Notes under the pieces: generated by a model
Seen by the model: only the letters and a program-made list of their open reading frames with translations
Told to the model about the DNA's origin: nothing
Database searches by the model: none
Source of the DNA: Sulfitobacter sp. F26204
GTDB lineage: Bacteria > Pseudomonadota > Alphaproteobacteria > Rhodobacterales > Rhodobacteraceae
DNA: 64,000 nucleotides
Direction of reading: 5' to 3'
Assembly: GCF_026410305.1 (NCBI RefSeq)
Contig: NZ_JAPMLQ010000005.1
Span: 186,001 to 250,000 of the forward strand
Translations under genes and position numbers: made by a program
In this document: positions 17,068 to 26,758 of the stretch, in pieces
Position numbering within the stretch: position 1 is the stretch's first letter
Layout of the letters: each line of letters opens with the position of its first letter

Positions 17068-19296
17068 ATGAGCGAAGCAAAACTTGCCGTGCGTGCCTTA
17101 TCTACAGGAAGCCTGGGTGGTTTCACTGTGCTTGATGCGGTCGCGGCAAAGACAGGCAATCTGGTGTTTTTCACCCGCAAGACTGCTGCGGGGGATGTGA
17201 AGTCGGCGCAGGGCGGCAAGAAGCTCGGCGCAATAAACGGCGCCCCGATCTTTGAATTCAAAAACGTACCTGACGGCATAGAGGTGGCACAGGCTGAACC
17301 GGAATTGTTCGCCGGCCGCAACGTTGCAATCGGGACGCGAAATGGAGAGCCGGTCAGCACGCTCATGGACTGGCTTACCTATCACTACGATTATTTTGGG
17401 ATGGATGGCGCGGTCATTTTCAACCGGGTAAAGCAAGGACAAGACGCTGATTTTTTGGCAAGTCTGGAATTCGAACTTGGTAAAACTGGGCGACCGATTC
17501 AGGTGGTGATAGTCGAATCTGCGCTGCCTTTGGGTCTTGGGGACATGCCCCCGGAACACCATCCTCATTGCATCAGCGAAGCACCGGGACATGATCGGAT
17601 GGAAGTGCCGCCCGCCGACCCGTGGCTCGCCCCATTGGGCGAAGTATCTATCTATGAAATCGGGCGCGCCCGCTTTCTGGCACAGGCCCGCGCGGTCGCC
17701 AATTTGGATCTTTGTGATCTTTTGTACGACCCCGCAGTAGAAAAGGGACCAAAAGGTGCCCCCCGGATCGCAAAGAATCCGTTTGATATGGCCGCACAGA
17801 CCCCCGGCAAAGTGGTTCATCTGGAAGGTATGCATTGTTATCCTTGGCGGGTGCGCAAGAACATGGAGCCAAGTTTTGGCGATCATAGTTGCATTCAGTT
17901 CGACCGGCCAAAAATACGCAACCGTTGGTGCGTCAGCCCGGCAGGATTGACCTCCAGCAATCTGATGAAATATCGCCGTGTCAGTAAGGTTGAAGTCGGG
18001 GGAAAGGCACCTTTTTATCGCTGTATGGCGATCCGCCATCCGGTATCGCAATCCAGCAAGATCGTACCTAAAACCAGCCTTGTCGAAGCAGATCAATTGC
18101 TGGCGATCTCAAAGAATGTTTTTGGTTTCAAAGCAGTGCGCGCGCCGAATTTAAGCCGTGTTAAACCCCCCAAACAAAACGCCATACGCACCGCGATTGT
18201 GACGACGATGAAAAATGAGGGCCCCTTCATTCTGGAATGGATCGCCTATCATCAGGCCATCGGGGTAAAGGACTTTCTTGTTTATACCAATGATTGTGAC
18301 GATGGCACTGACACCATGTTCGACCTGCTCCAGTCCAAAGGGATTGTTCAACACAGGCAAAACCCATTTCGTGAAATGGACCTAAAGCCGCAGCATGCGG
18401 CACTGCAAGCGGCTGAAAACGAAAAGATGATGAAAAAGGCGGACTGGATCATCTGCATGGATGTGGATGAGTTTCTGAACATCAAGGTAGGGGATGGACA
18501 TCTGCGGGATCTGTACGCCGCGGTAAAAGATGCAAACATGATTTCCTGCACCTGGCGATTGTTTGGGAATTCCGATCTGGATCACTACAAAGAAGACCAT
18601 ACGATCCGCATGCATGTACGATGTGCACCTGAATATTCACCCAAACCACATCAGGCCTGGGGTTTCAAAACGTTGTTTCGCAATGTCGGTTTGTTCAAGA
18701 AGTTCGGTGTGCATCGCCCGAAAGGGCTGCGCCCGCAACTTTGGGACCAGATAAACTGGGTCAATGGGTCCGGCGAAGAGATCCCCAAAAACGAATTTCG
18801 CAATTCCTGGCGTTCGACCTCGGCGACATATGGATATGACCTGGTTTCATTAAATCATTATGCGGTGCGCAATGCCGAAAGCTTTCTGGTCAAGCGGGAC
18901 CGCGGGCGCGTCAATCACGTTGATCGAGATCAGGGCGAAGCTTACTGGTTCCGCATGAACAACAACGCCACCGAAGACCTTTCGATCCAGAGCCGCATCC
19001 CGATGATGGAACGCAAGTTGAAAAAACTTTTGGCGGATCCTGAAATAGCTGCGCAGCATCAACGTTGCGTCGATGCACATAGAGCAAAAATCGACTCTCT
19101 CATGACGATGCCCGCGCAGCAGGATTTTTACAAAGTGCTGACCAGTGCAAGGATGCAGAAGCTGTCGCGGATGCATCATTATTTCGGGGCAAGCGTGTTT
19201 CTTGCTGGCCCCCGCAGCGTTCCTGATGACATTATTGAAGGCGAACATCCTGATGACTTCGAGTTTACGGTAGAGCGGACAGAGACCCAACACTGA
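17068..19296 (+). CDS. Glycosyltransferase family 2-like protein with degenerate N-terminal duplicate
   Basis: This 742-residue protein has a complete Glyco_tranf_2_4-type domain from about residue 377: TTMKNEGPFILEWIAYH, YTNDCDDGTD and a DVD metal motif at D465-D467 in MDVDEFLNI, then a conserved LNHYAVRNAESFLVKRDRG region. The N-terminal part has a diverged copy of the start of the same fold (RNGEPVSTLMDWLTYHYDYF, residues 91-110, then AVIFNR), without an obvious DxD. It probably transfers a sugar to a surface glycan; donor and acceptor are unknown. AGGAAAGG lies upstream of the ATG. The gene at 21741-22736 is a single-domain relative. Confidence 0.8.
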   Translation: MSEAKLAVRALSTGSLGGFTVLDAVAAKTGNLVFFTRKTAAGDVKSAQGGKKLGAINGAPIFEFKNVPDGIEVAQAEPELFAGRNVAIGTRNGEPVSTLMDWLTYHYDYFGMDGAVIFNRVKQGQDADFLASLEFELGKTGRPIQVVIVESALPLGLGDMPPEHHPHCISEAPGHDRMEVPPADPWLAPLGEVSIYEIGRARFLAQARAVANLDLCDLLYDPAVEKGPKGAPRIAKNPFDMAAQTPGKVVHLEGMHCYPWRVRKNMEPSFGDHSCIQFDRPKIRNRWCVSPAGLTSSNLMKYRRVSKVEVGGKAPFYRCMAIRHPVSQSSKIVPKTSLVEADQLLAISKNVFGFKAVRAPNLSRVKPPKQNAIRTAIVTTMKNEGPFILEWIAYHQAIGVKDFLVYTNDCDDGTDTMFDLLQSKGIVQHRQNPFREMDLKPQHAALQAAENEKMMKKADWIICMDVDEFLNIKVGDGHLRDLYAAVKDANMISCTWRLFGNSDLDHYKEDHTIRMHVRCAPEYSPKPHQAWGFKTLFRNVGLFKKFGVHRPKGLRPQLWDQINWVNGSGEEIPKNEFRNSWRSTSATYGYDLVSLNHYAVRNAESFLVKRDRGRVNHVDRDQGEAYWFRMNNNATEDLSIQSRIPMMERKLKKLLADPEIAAQHQRCVDAHRAKIDSLMTMPAQQDFYKVLTSARMQKLSRMHHYFGASVFLAGPRSVPDDIIEGEHPDDFEFTVERTETQH

Positions 19297-19475
19297 CTCC
19301 GGTTACTTAACGTGGCCCCTACCACCAAAAGCGGATGAGATTGTCGTAAGCAGGTGATGCATAAAATGCTCAACAGCATGTTTCGTTTCCTCGATTGTGG
19401 TGTTTTTCCTTGAAAACAGACAAAAAAGGTAAACAAAGAAAGCCAAAATAAACCATTGGGCAAGATCGTTGAACA

Positions 19476-20267
19476 ATGGATAAGAAAATGGATTTGAGGA
19501 CTATGATTACTTTCGAACAGGCAATGAGAGTGCTCGATGATGATGCGATCACTTCGCTGAACATTTCTGCGCTTGATGAAAGCGACATGGTCAATCTGAT
19601 CTTGCAACGCTCTGAAATCATCCGGGACCAGCATCGTTTCAACCGATATATCAAGGCCTGGACGCAGGGCGATGATGCCCCGATGAAAGAACTGATCGAC
19701 ACCATGGGTGTTGAAACGCTGACCCGCCGTGCAGCGGCTTATATCTATCTGGAATATCTCCAACTTCGCCCGATCTTCGAAAAGAAGAAGCCAAAGAAAA
19801 TTGCCGATATTGGCTGTGGCTATGCGCTGTTTGATTTGTTTCTGGCAAAGGATTTCGACACGGATCTTGTCCTCATCGATTTGGAGAGTAACGAAAATCG
19901 TCATTTCGGTTTCAAATCCGAAGGTGCCGCTTATTCCAATCTCGGGACAGCAAAAAAACTTCTTACCGATAACGGCATTCCCGCGAAGGCGGTCAAGACC
20001 GTCAATCCCGAGAAAACAGATGTCGCTACATACAAAAAGCTCGACTATGCGTTCAGTTTCATTTCCTGCGGCTACCATTTTCCCTGGCACACCTATCGGG
20101 ATTTCTTTTTGAATTCCGTCGCGGATGAGGGGCGGATCATCTTAGACATACGCGCCCATACCCTGGGTGATGCAATGCTTGAGCTATCTGAAATTGGCTA
20201 TGTGCGTGCAATTGTAAAAGCGGCGAACAACAGTGCTGACCGAATTATGGTCGCCAAGACTCTTTGA
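19476..20267 (+). CDS. Class I SAM-dependent methyltransferase-like protein
   Basis: The 263-residue protein has SAM-binding motif I IADIGCGYALFD at about residues 108-119, an acidic residue ending strand two (VLIDLE) and a late strand DEGRIILDIRAH. A helical N-terminal region of about 100 residues precedes the fold. The start is uncertain: ATGs at 19476, 19488 and 19503 are in frame and none has a clearly better ribosome-binding site. It sits in the glycosyltransferase region and may methylate a sugar or lipid precursor. Confidence 0.7.
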   Translation: MDKKMDLRTMITFEQAMRVLDDDAITSLNISALDESDMVNLILQRSEIIRDQHRFNRYIKAWTQGDDAPMKELIDTMGVETLTRRAAAYIYLEYLQLRPIFEKKKPKKIADIGCGYALFDLFLAKDFDTDLVLIDLESNENRHFGFKSEGAAYSNLGTAKKLLTDNGIPAKAVKTVNPEKTDVATYKKLDYAFSFISCGYHFPWHTYRDFFLNSVADEGRIILDIRAHTLGDAMLELSEIGYVRAIVKAANNSADRIMVAKTL

Positions 20268-20301
20268 TCCTGATCAAGCCTTGAATTTGGATGGTAAGTA
20301 A

Positions 20302-21048
20302 ATGGCCCTTCCCGATACTCTTGCTGCGCGTTTGATCGAAACTGTGAAAGACAATGATCTTAGCGGAAATTTCGTCATGCTTGGGCGCCAACGCTGGGTC
20401 GGCAAACGTCGGAAACGGTCTGCAATGTTGCTGGATGAAGTGCTTGCAAAATATCTACCTGGAACTGCAGAAAAAGATTTGCAGAACACCGACGATGAAT
20501 ATTCCGAAACCTTCTTTCAAAAACTGGGGTTTACCTCGGTAGATTCACTGGATTTTTCAAACTTCGAGAATGCAACAATCATACAGGATCTTAGCGCTGA
20601 TTTACCGCAAACACTCAACCAACGGTTCGATGTGATTTATGATGGTGGTACTTGTGAGCATATCTTTGATCTGCCGACGGCATATCGCAACATCGACAAA
20701 ATGCTAAAACCCGGCGGTGTGCTGATTGGGCATTCACCCTGCAACAATTGGGTCAACCATTCCTTTTATCAGATCAACCCAGAGATGGTGTATGGTTTCT
20801 GGGAAAAGGCAATGGGCTACGAAGTTCTTCACTGTGATCTTCAGCCGCTGATGCCGATGCATGCCTATAAGGTGGTTGCGACAACCAACCCGAATATAAC
20901 CGGAAAACGACCACGTTTGTCGGGAAAGCTTTCTGACGGTGGGATCATTCTTAATTATGCTGTGCGTAAGCCTCTCAAGAAGTTGAGTTCAGGAGAGGAC
21001 GTTTATCAAACGGATTACCAAAACCGTTGGCGTCAAGCCGCCGAATAA
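20302..21048 (+). CDS. Class I methyltransferase-like protein
   Basis: This 248-residue protein has the second half of a class I methyltransferase fold: FDVIYDGGTCEHIFDLPTAY followed by KMLKPGGVLIGHSP, where the KPGG turn is typical. The N-terminal half is diverged and no clear GxGxG loop is seen; instead there is a LGFTSVDSLDFS segment. It follows the previous methyltransferase by 34 bases, so they are probably co-transcribed. The acceptor is unknown. Confidence 0.65.
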   Translation: MALPDTLAARLIETVKDNDLSGNFVMLGRQRWVGKRRKRSAMLLDEVLAKYLPGTAEKDLQNTDDEYSETFFQKLGFTSVDSLDFSNFENATIIQDLSADLPQTLNQRFDVIYDGGTCEHIFDLPTAYRNIDKMLKPGGVLIGHSPCNNWVNHSFYQINPEMVYGFWEKAMGYEVLHCDLQPLMPMHAYKVVATTNPNITGKRPRLSGKLSDGGIILNYAVRKPLKKLSSGEDVYQTDYQNRWRQAAE

Positions 21049-21109
21049 CGCCTGTGCGGCGAAACGCTATTCAGAAATCTGTTAAACCGATAGCTTCCTT
21101 TTCAAGGCA

Positions 21110-21712
21110 TCAAAAATGTTGTGCATACATGCCTATGATCTGAGTCAGCTGTTCACGAGGCAAGGCTTTTTTGCTCACGGTAAACCGTGCCATTTTTCCA
21201 ACGACTTCCTCTTTTTCAAGATAGTCTTCAAGGACGTGATAGCCTTTTCGTCCCTCGTAATCATCAAAGAGCAAAGTTGTCTTTTTGGTGCAACGTAGCA
21301 TCGCCGTCAGAGCACAGGCGACACGGAAACGACCATCTACCAAAATCACATCCGGATGCTTGAATTCGGGACTGTCCCAAACCGACAATGGATACAGGCT
21401 GTAGCGTTGATAGGCTCTGCTATCTATCGGCGTGCCCCATTTTCCAGTTGGGCCGATATTTACATGCCGCATGTCTGGCATCGAAACGGGTTGCGCTTCG
21501 TCAAACCAGCGTTTCATCATTTTTGTCCAGACGCGACTGCTTTCCACCGAGAAAATCGTCTTGTCGGGCATTTCGGAGGCCATAACTGTTGATCCACCAC
21601 TGCCATATTCCAAGATGACCTTGGCCTTTTCATAATGGCTTCGCACAAAGGCTTCGACTTCACGGGTAAAGGTTAACTTGGGTCGTTCAATCTCATTCAT
21701 TGTATCTTTCAT
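21110..21712 (-). CDS. Class I methyltransferase-like protein
   Basis: The 200-residue protein opens its fold with VILEYGSGGSTVMAS, a SAM-binding-type glycine loop, followed by TIFSVESSRVW, whose Glu would bind ribose hydroxyls, and PDVILVDGRFRVACAL. It is compact and lacks extra domains. It converges on the plus-strand methyltransferase and is read toward it from the glycosyltransferase gene upstream on the same strand (28-base gap), so these two form a small operon. Acceptor unknown. Confidence 0.65.
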   Translation of the reverse strand: MKDTMNEIERPKLTFTREVEAFVRSHYEKAKVILEYGSGGSTVMASEMPDKTIFSVESSRVWTKMMKRWFDEAQPVSMPDMRHVNIGPTGKWGTPIDSRAYQRYSLYPLSVWDSPEFKHPDVILVDGRFRVACALTAMLRCTKKTTLLFDDYEGRKGYHVLEDYLEKEEVVGKMARFTVSKKALPREQLTQIIGMYAQHF

Positions 21713-21740
21713 ATGTGCACACTCTTTCTAGTTTTCAGGT

Positions 21741-22736
21741 TCAGCCGTAATGCCTGACGTTTTGCACGCCTATATCAGACTTCAGGTGATCAATCAGTTC
21801 ATCCATATCTGGATCCATCTTGAGTGAGGCAGCTTTGCGCAAATGCCAGTCCACCGATCGCTTGTGCAGATCCGCGAGTATCGGGTCGCTTTTCAACTCA
21901 GCCGCCAGTTTTCCAGACGCGGCGGCATACCTTGAGATTGACGTATCCACCTCGTCATTAAGGTTGAACTTTTCCCAGTATTTCTTGCCCAGAACATGGT
22001 GTGAGTGATTTGCTCTGCCCCGCGCGCGTTTTACCAGGAAACTGTCCATCGAACGCAGGGCGTAATGATTCAGCTGCGCATGGGTAAAAAGCGGCGGATT
22101 TTCGGTGCGTACGCCGTCACGTACATAATCCGCACCTCCCGGCAGGACGCGTTTGGTATCCGATACATGTTCGTCAAGCGACACAGGCGAATGCAGCCCC
22201 ATGCGTTGGAACTTGTACTGATTTGTATAGATTGATTTGACAAACTTACCCGTTGTCGGGCGCTCTTTTTCGTCCCATTCATATTCACCCATGGTGAATT
22301 GTTCGGTTACTGGCATATCTTCGATGCCTTCGATCCCATTGGGGCCAAAAATGCGCCAGGGGACAGAAATGACATCCGCATCAGGGCCTGAACCCGCGAC
22401 AAGAGCCTGAACAGAACCATCGCCCATGTGAATGTTCAGATATTCATCCACATCACAGACAAAAACCCATTTCGCATCGATCACAATATCATATCGGCGC
22501 GAAGCCTGACGCAGAGCAGAGCGGTGAATGCCCGCCTGGCGTACGATGGTCGGGTGATGCGTGACCAGACCCAATTCTTGCAGGCGCAGCAAAATCTCGA
22601 CGGTGGTGTCGGTACAATCGTTGGTACAAACCAGGATGTGATCAAAGCCGAGGGTCTTGTAATGAGCCACCCAATCAATGATGTAGGGGCCTTCGTTTTT
22701 CATGGTCGAGACGACCGTATACATCTCACTGCTCAT
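21741..22736 (-). CDS. Glycosyltransferase family 2-like protein (Glyco_tranf_2_4 type)
   Basis: This 331-residue protein has the features seen in the C-terminal domain of the 17068-19296 product: STMKNEGPYIIDWVAHY, CTNDCTD, a DVD motif at D95-D97 in VCDVDEYLNI, then PWRIFGPNG and LNHYALRSMDSFLVKRARGRANH. ATG 22736 is chosen because GAGG lies seven bases upstream; another ATG is two codons earlier. It is probably cytosolic or membrane-associated and adds a sugar during surface-polysaccharide synthesis. Confidence 0.8.
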   Translation of the reverse strand: MSSEMYTVVSTMKNEGPYIIDWVAHYKTLGFDHILVCTNDCTDTTVEILLRLQELGLVTHHPTIVRQAGIHRSALRQASRRYDIVIDAKWVFVCDVDEYLNIHMGDGSVQALVAGSGPDADVISVPWRIFGPNGIEGIEDMPVTEQFTMGEYEWDEKERPTTGKFVKSIYTNQYKFQRMGLHSPVSLDEHVSDTKRVLPGGADYVRDGVRTENPPLFTHAQLNHYALRSMDSFLVKRARGRANHSHHVLGKKYWEKFNLNDEVDTSISRYAAASGKLAAELKSDPILADLHKRSVDWHLRKAASLKMDPDMDELIDHLKSDIGVQNVRHYG

Positions 22737-22947
22737 CGCCATGCCTCACATGTGCCGCTACATACGCTTTGTTTCTTATTTGCAAGCAATATATCCACGC
22801 GCCATAATCACGCAAGCATCATGGCCACGCCCAGCAAGTTTCGACGTCATTGGTAATCTAGTGGTACCCAAACACGACGCAAAAACCTATGGTTGGGATA
22901 AATGAGGCGCAAATGGCAAAGTCCGGCGCACGGATGAGGAGCAGGAA

Positions 22948-25161
22948 ATGACACGCATACGCGAGGTCGGTACGCTATGGATTGGCGGCCCCCTGAGTTG
23001 GATGGAACAACTTTGTCTCAAGTCTTTTGTAGATAAGGGCCAGCAGATCACCCTGTTCAGCTATGAAGACATTCCAAATGTGCCGAAGGGTGTCATTCGC
23101 CGGGATGGTCGCGAAATCATCGACACCGATGATTTCATCAAATACGAGAAAAAGGATTCATTTGCGCTTTTTGCTGACTGGTTTCGTCTGCATATGATCC
23201 AGCAGTGTCCCGGCATGATCTGGATCGACACAGACGTCTATTGTCATCGCCCGATGGAATATGACAGCGATTATGTATTTGGTTTTGAACTTCCCGGTGA
23301 ACATCGTGTGAACAACGCCGTCCTAGGTATGCCTGCCAACAGTGAAATGCTAAGACAAATGATCGCGTTTACGGACGATCGCTTTTCGATTGCCTCGTTC
23401 CTCCCCCGCAAACGCCAGGAAAAGATGCGGCAGATGGCTGCAAAGGGCAAACCGGTGCATGTCAGCGAACAACCCTGGGGAGTCTGGGGACCGATGATGG
23501 TGACACATTTTGTGCACGATCTGAAACTCCAAGAGCAGGTACAGCCTCTTGATGCTTTTTATCCCATCACATTTCGCGAACGTTTCAAGTTCATGCGCCG
23601 TGCCAGCAAGGTAGAAGAGTTGATCACCGAAAAAACCACGGCTCTTCATCTTTGGGCATCGAACAAACGCCAACTGGGCAATATCCACGATGGTTTGCCG
23701 CCAAGCGGTAGCTATCTGGAATTGCTGGTCAAAAAACACGACATCAATCCCCATCTTGCGCCGATAAAAAGCCGCGGGAAATCAACCTTTGATGGCGCCT
23801 TGATAGATCATGTGGATCTGGAAGACGTCAGCGCGGTTGCCGATCTAACCGGACAGGGGCGCGCATTTACACTGGCTTTGCATCACAAATTCGACTGCGA
23901 CATTCATCTGGTCAACACCAACCGCGCAGGCGAGTTCAATGACACTGACGAGGATTGGCTGGCGGATTATGTCACCTTTCTGACCGAGCACGAGGTTGAC
24001 GAAGACTGCATCAAGATTATCCGCGACAAAAGCAAGCTCAAGCCGGTGGATGTAATTTGTAATCTCAGCGGCTTTGGCGACCGTTACAAGGTGCCAGCGC
24101 TCAAGATCTTTCTCGATAAGATGATGCATTCGGACAGCCGCGTTTTTATGGATATTCGCAAAGGCTCGGGGGCTTTTCCCCTAATCCGCGCCTATGGAAC
24201 CAACACCCATCTTTCCGACCGCGAGGAAGACGGAAAGACTGTTGCACGCATCCGTTTGGAACCAAAGCCACCCGAACCTCTATCCGAAGCTGAAGAAGAC
24301 TGGAGCAATCTGGCAGGAGAACTGGCTGGAAAGGAAGGCTGGTATCGCCCCGGCACCAACGGTCACAGCTTTCTTTATATGCCGCGTTGTCCCGACACAT
24401 TGGTTGTCACATTTGACAACCTCGACATTGCGATGACCAAACGTGACGACCGCCGACCTTGGGGCTATAGCTTTATCAAGGAACAAGGCTGGTCCATGCT
24501 TGGTGTTCTTGCAGGTGGTTGGACCTGGTATCGAGAACCCTGGGTGTATGACCAATTTGACCAGCTAAAAAAAGAAGGCTTTTTCAAGCAATTCAAACGG
24601 GTGGTATTTTACGGCGCTTCGATGGGGGGTTATGCCGCCTGCGCTTTCTCTCCTGCCGCACCCGGATGCGACGTGATTGCGGTCTCACCACAAAGCACCG
24701 TGGACAAGGAGGTCGTCCCGTGGGAAAGCCGCTACAAGGTTGTCTGGGATCGTGATTTTACCGGTAAATACGGCGATGCGGCCAAGGTCAGTGAAGCTGC
24801 ACATCGCGTTTCGATCCTGTATGATCCCTATGAACCTCTGGATGCAAGACATGCGGCGCGTTTCACAGGGGATAACGTTCAGCATTTGCGCGCACCGCTC
24901 TTAGGGCACCGTCTGGGGTCTTCGCTGAATCAGATGGGAATTCTTAGTCCGATCATTCTTGGGGCGCTGAGCGGGACCTTGACCTCTAAAAGCTATTATC
25001 AATTGTTGCGTGCACGCAGGGACAGCCCGCGGTATCAACGCGAGTTGTTCAAACGCGCCATCGCCAAGGGCCATACCGACCTCGCAAAATCCCTGGGGGC
25101 GCATATCGTGCAAAAAAACCCAAATCGCGCGATTTCCAAAGGACTAAAGGAATTGAGTTAG
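22948..25161 (+). CDS. Multi-module protein: glycosyltransferase, methyltransferase-like and alpha/beta-hydrolase-like parts
   Basis: The 737-residue protein begins with a sugar-transferase-like domain (LWIGGPLSWMEQLCLKSF; DxD at D94/D96 in IWIDTDVYCHRP) related to DXD-containing capsular and alpha-mannosyl transferases. The middle, about residues 285-430, resembles a degenerate Rossmann methyltransferase (VDVICNLSGFGDRYKVPALK). The C-terminal part has a hydrolase nucleophile elbow GASMGGYAA near residue 558. No signal peptide is present. AGGAG precedes the ATG. The three-part arrangement suggests glycan synthesis combined with deacylation or acyl transfer, but this is inference. Confidence 0.7.
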   Translation: MTRIREVGTLWIGGPLSWMEQLCLKSFVDKGQQITLFSYEDIPNVPKGVIRRDGREIIDTDDFIKYEKKDSFALFADWFRLHMIQQCPGMIWIDTDVYCHRPMEYDSDYVFGFELPGEHRVNNAVLGMPANSEMLRQMIAFTDDRFSIASFLPRKRQEKMRQMAAKGKPVHVSEQPWGVWGPMMVTHFVHDLKLQEQVQPLDAFYPITFRERFKFMRRASKVEELITEKTTALHLWASNKRQLGNIHDGLPPSGSYLELLVKKHDINPHLAPIKSRGKSTFDGALIDHVDLEDVSAVADLTGQGRAFTLALHHKFDCDIHLVNTNRAGEFNDTDEDWLADYVTFLTEHEVDEDCIKIIRDKSKLKPVDVICNLSGFGDRYKVPALKIFLDKMMHSDSRVFMDIRKGSGAFPLIRAYGTNTHLSDREEDGKTVARIRLEPKPPEPLSEAEEDWSNLAGELAGKEGWYRPGTNGHSFLYMPRCPDTLVVTFDNLDIAMTKRDDRRPWGYSFIKEQGWSMLGVLAGGWTWYREPWVYDQFDQLKKEGFFKQFKRVVFYGASMGGYAACAFSPAAPGCDVIAVSPQSTVDKEVVPWESRYKVVWDRDFTGKYGDAAKVSEAAHRVSILYDPYEPLDARHAARFTGDNVQHLRAPLLGHRLGSSLNQMGILSPIILGALSGTLTSKSYYQLLRARRDSPRYQRELFKRAIAKGHTDLAKSLGAHIVQKNPNRAISKGLKELS

Positions 25162-25207
25162 GCGCAGGCAAATACCGCTTTGAATCGCACGGTTGCACAG
25201 GTTTCAT

Positions 25208-25915
25208 TCATTGATCTGCGTCATACCATCTGGGACGTAAGCGCGCGTTCGAGACATGGACAAGATGGCGTTGCATTGCAGAGGCTGCCGAATGCGGGTT
25301 CTGGCTGGCGATGGCAATGCAGATCTCGTCATGTTGTGCCGAGGTTTCTGCCAGAACCATGGGCGAATAGCTTTCAGCGCGCACATTGGTCCATACCGCC
25401 TCCCGCCGAACGGCCCGAATTTCTTCGAAGATCGACAGGAACAGCGGATTAGCTGCCATTTTTGCAATCTTGTAGTGAAAAATGTCATCAGCACGTTCAT
25501 AGGCTTCGGCGGAAGGGCGTGATTTGGTCGCCGCGCAAAAACTTTCCAGTTGGTGCAGGTCTTTGGTTGTCGCGCGTTCTGCTGCAAGGGCGGCAAGCGC
25601 AGGTTCGATCTCCAGGCGCACTTCCATGACATCATGCGGTGTGACTGCTGCTGCCAGGCTGCGCACGCGAGGCGCATGTGTCAAAGGCGGGGGAAGGACA
25701 AAGGTGCCCTGCCCCTGTCTGCGAAAAATGTCCCCATCTTTTTCCATTTGATCCAACGCACGGCGCAATCTGGCACGGGAAACATCCATCTTGCTTGCGA
25801 GGTCACGTTCGCCGATCAGGCGGCCATCGCGAAGAAAGGCTTCGGAGGCCAATCCTTCGCGCAGGCTTTTCAGTAGCTCAAGATCTTTTTCGTCACCGCT
25901 CAATTTAGTACTCAT
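25208..25915 (-). CDS. GntR-family transcriptional regulator, FCD subgroup
   Basis: This 235-residue regulator has a GntR winged helix (GRLIGERDLASKMDVSRARLRRALDQMEKDG, residues about 30-62) and an FCD ligand domain with likely metal-binding histidines (DIFHYKIAKMAANP, AQHDEICIAI, AMQRHLVHVS). The chosen ATG overlaps the TSUP stop by ATGA; a longer start is four codons upstream. It is the last gene of the transporter/gamma-glutamyltransferase operon, so it probably controls that operon and its own expression. Confidence 0.85.
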   Translation of the reverse strand: MSTKLSGDEKDLELLKSLREGLASEAFLRDGRLIGERDLASKMDVSRARLRRALDQMEKDGDIFRRQGQGTFVLPPPLTHAPRVRSLAAAVTPHDVMEVRLEIEPALAALAAERATTKDLHQLESFCAATKSRPSAEAYERADDIFHYKIAKMAANPLFLSIFEEIRAVRREAVWTNVRAESYSPMVLAETSAQHDEICIAIASQNPHSAASAMQRHLVHVSNARLRPRWYDADQ

Positions 25916-26721
25916 AAAATGTCCCATAACATGCGAAGGGACGTTATCAGCAAAAAACTCCCGAATGCCAACCGCAATGCTCGGCGGGGTATGGCATGAG
26001 CCAGCCGGGCACCAAGCGGAGCCATCGTGACCGTCAAGGGGATGATCGCAACCACAGCGACCAGATTTACATAGCCGATCGAATAGGGCAATCGTCCTGG
26101 CACGCCGAGACCTGTAAAAACATATCCGGCGGCCCCGGGGATCGCGATAACCAATCCAATGACAGAAGCTGTCCCGACAGCGCGGCGAATATCATAACCC
26201 AAAAAGCTCAACATCGGGACACAGACCGTGCCGCCGCCGATGCCCATCATCGCGGAAACGATGCCAGCGGCACCTCCCAGGCTGAACCAGACAGCGCCAG
26301 GAAACTGGCGCGGGGCCTCTCTGGGTGCCGGGTTGCGCATGATCATATCCATCGCAACGGCAAAGGCGGTCAATGCAAAAACCCCCAGCATCAGTTGCCC
26401 AGAGACGAAGCCACCCAGCAAACTGCCAATGACCACCCCGATCGCAATTGACGGCGCCCAATACCGCAGAATCTGAAAATCAATGGCGCCGCGCTTGTGA
26501 TGAGCCCGTGCTGACGACAAGGATGTAAAGATAATAGTAGCAAGTGACGTACCGACGGCGATGCGTATTGTCAGATCCGGTTCCATGCCTGTCAGTGACA
26601 GTGCAAAATACAAGGCAGGCACGATGACAATACCGCCGCCCACGCCGAGAAGCCCTGCAAGCAATCCACCAAACACGCCAGCACCGGCTGAAACCAAAAT
26701 CAACATCATGGGATCGCTCAA
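25912..26721 (-). CDS. TSUP (TauE/SafE) family membrane permease
   Basis: The 269-residue protein has eight or so hydrophobic helices and the two glycine-rich repeats of the TSUP family: GGLLAGLLGVGGGIVIVP at the start and SAMMGIGGGTVCVPML after the middle. TSUP proteins move sulfite, sulfonates or other small organic anions. In an operon with a gamma-glutamyltransferase it could export or take up a small sulfur or carboxylate product. The direction of transport is not evident from sequence. Confidence 0.85.
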   Translation of the reverse strand: MSDPMMLILVSAGAGVFGGLLAGLLGVGGGIVIVPALYFALSLTGMEPDLTIRIAVGTSLATIIFTSLSSARAHHKRGAIDFQILRYWAPSIAIGVVIGSLLGGFVSGQLMLGVFALTAFAVAMDMIMRNPAPREAPRQFPGAVWFSLGGAAGIVSAMMGIGGGTVCVPMLSFLGYDIRRAVGTASVIGLVIAIPGAAGYVFTGLGVPGRLPYSIGYVNLVAVVAIIPLTVTMAPLGARLAHAIPRRALRLAFGSFLLITSLRMLWDIL

Positions 26722-26758
26722 GACCTACACCCCTTTCTGTCAGCGCGACGCGCAAGGC

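Noticed and set aside
17098..18096. 332-codon frame antisense to the tandem glycosyltransferase
   Set aside because: Sequence looks random in composition, and the plus strand has a coherent protein across the whole length.
19179..20090. 303-codon minus-strand frame across the end of the glycosyltransferase and the methyltransferase
   Set aside because: It spans two plus-strand genes, one with a SAM-binding motif, and has no similarity I recognise.
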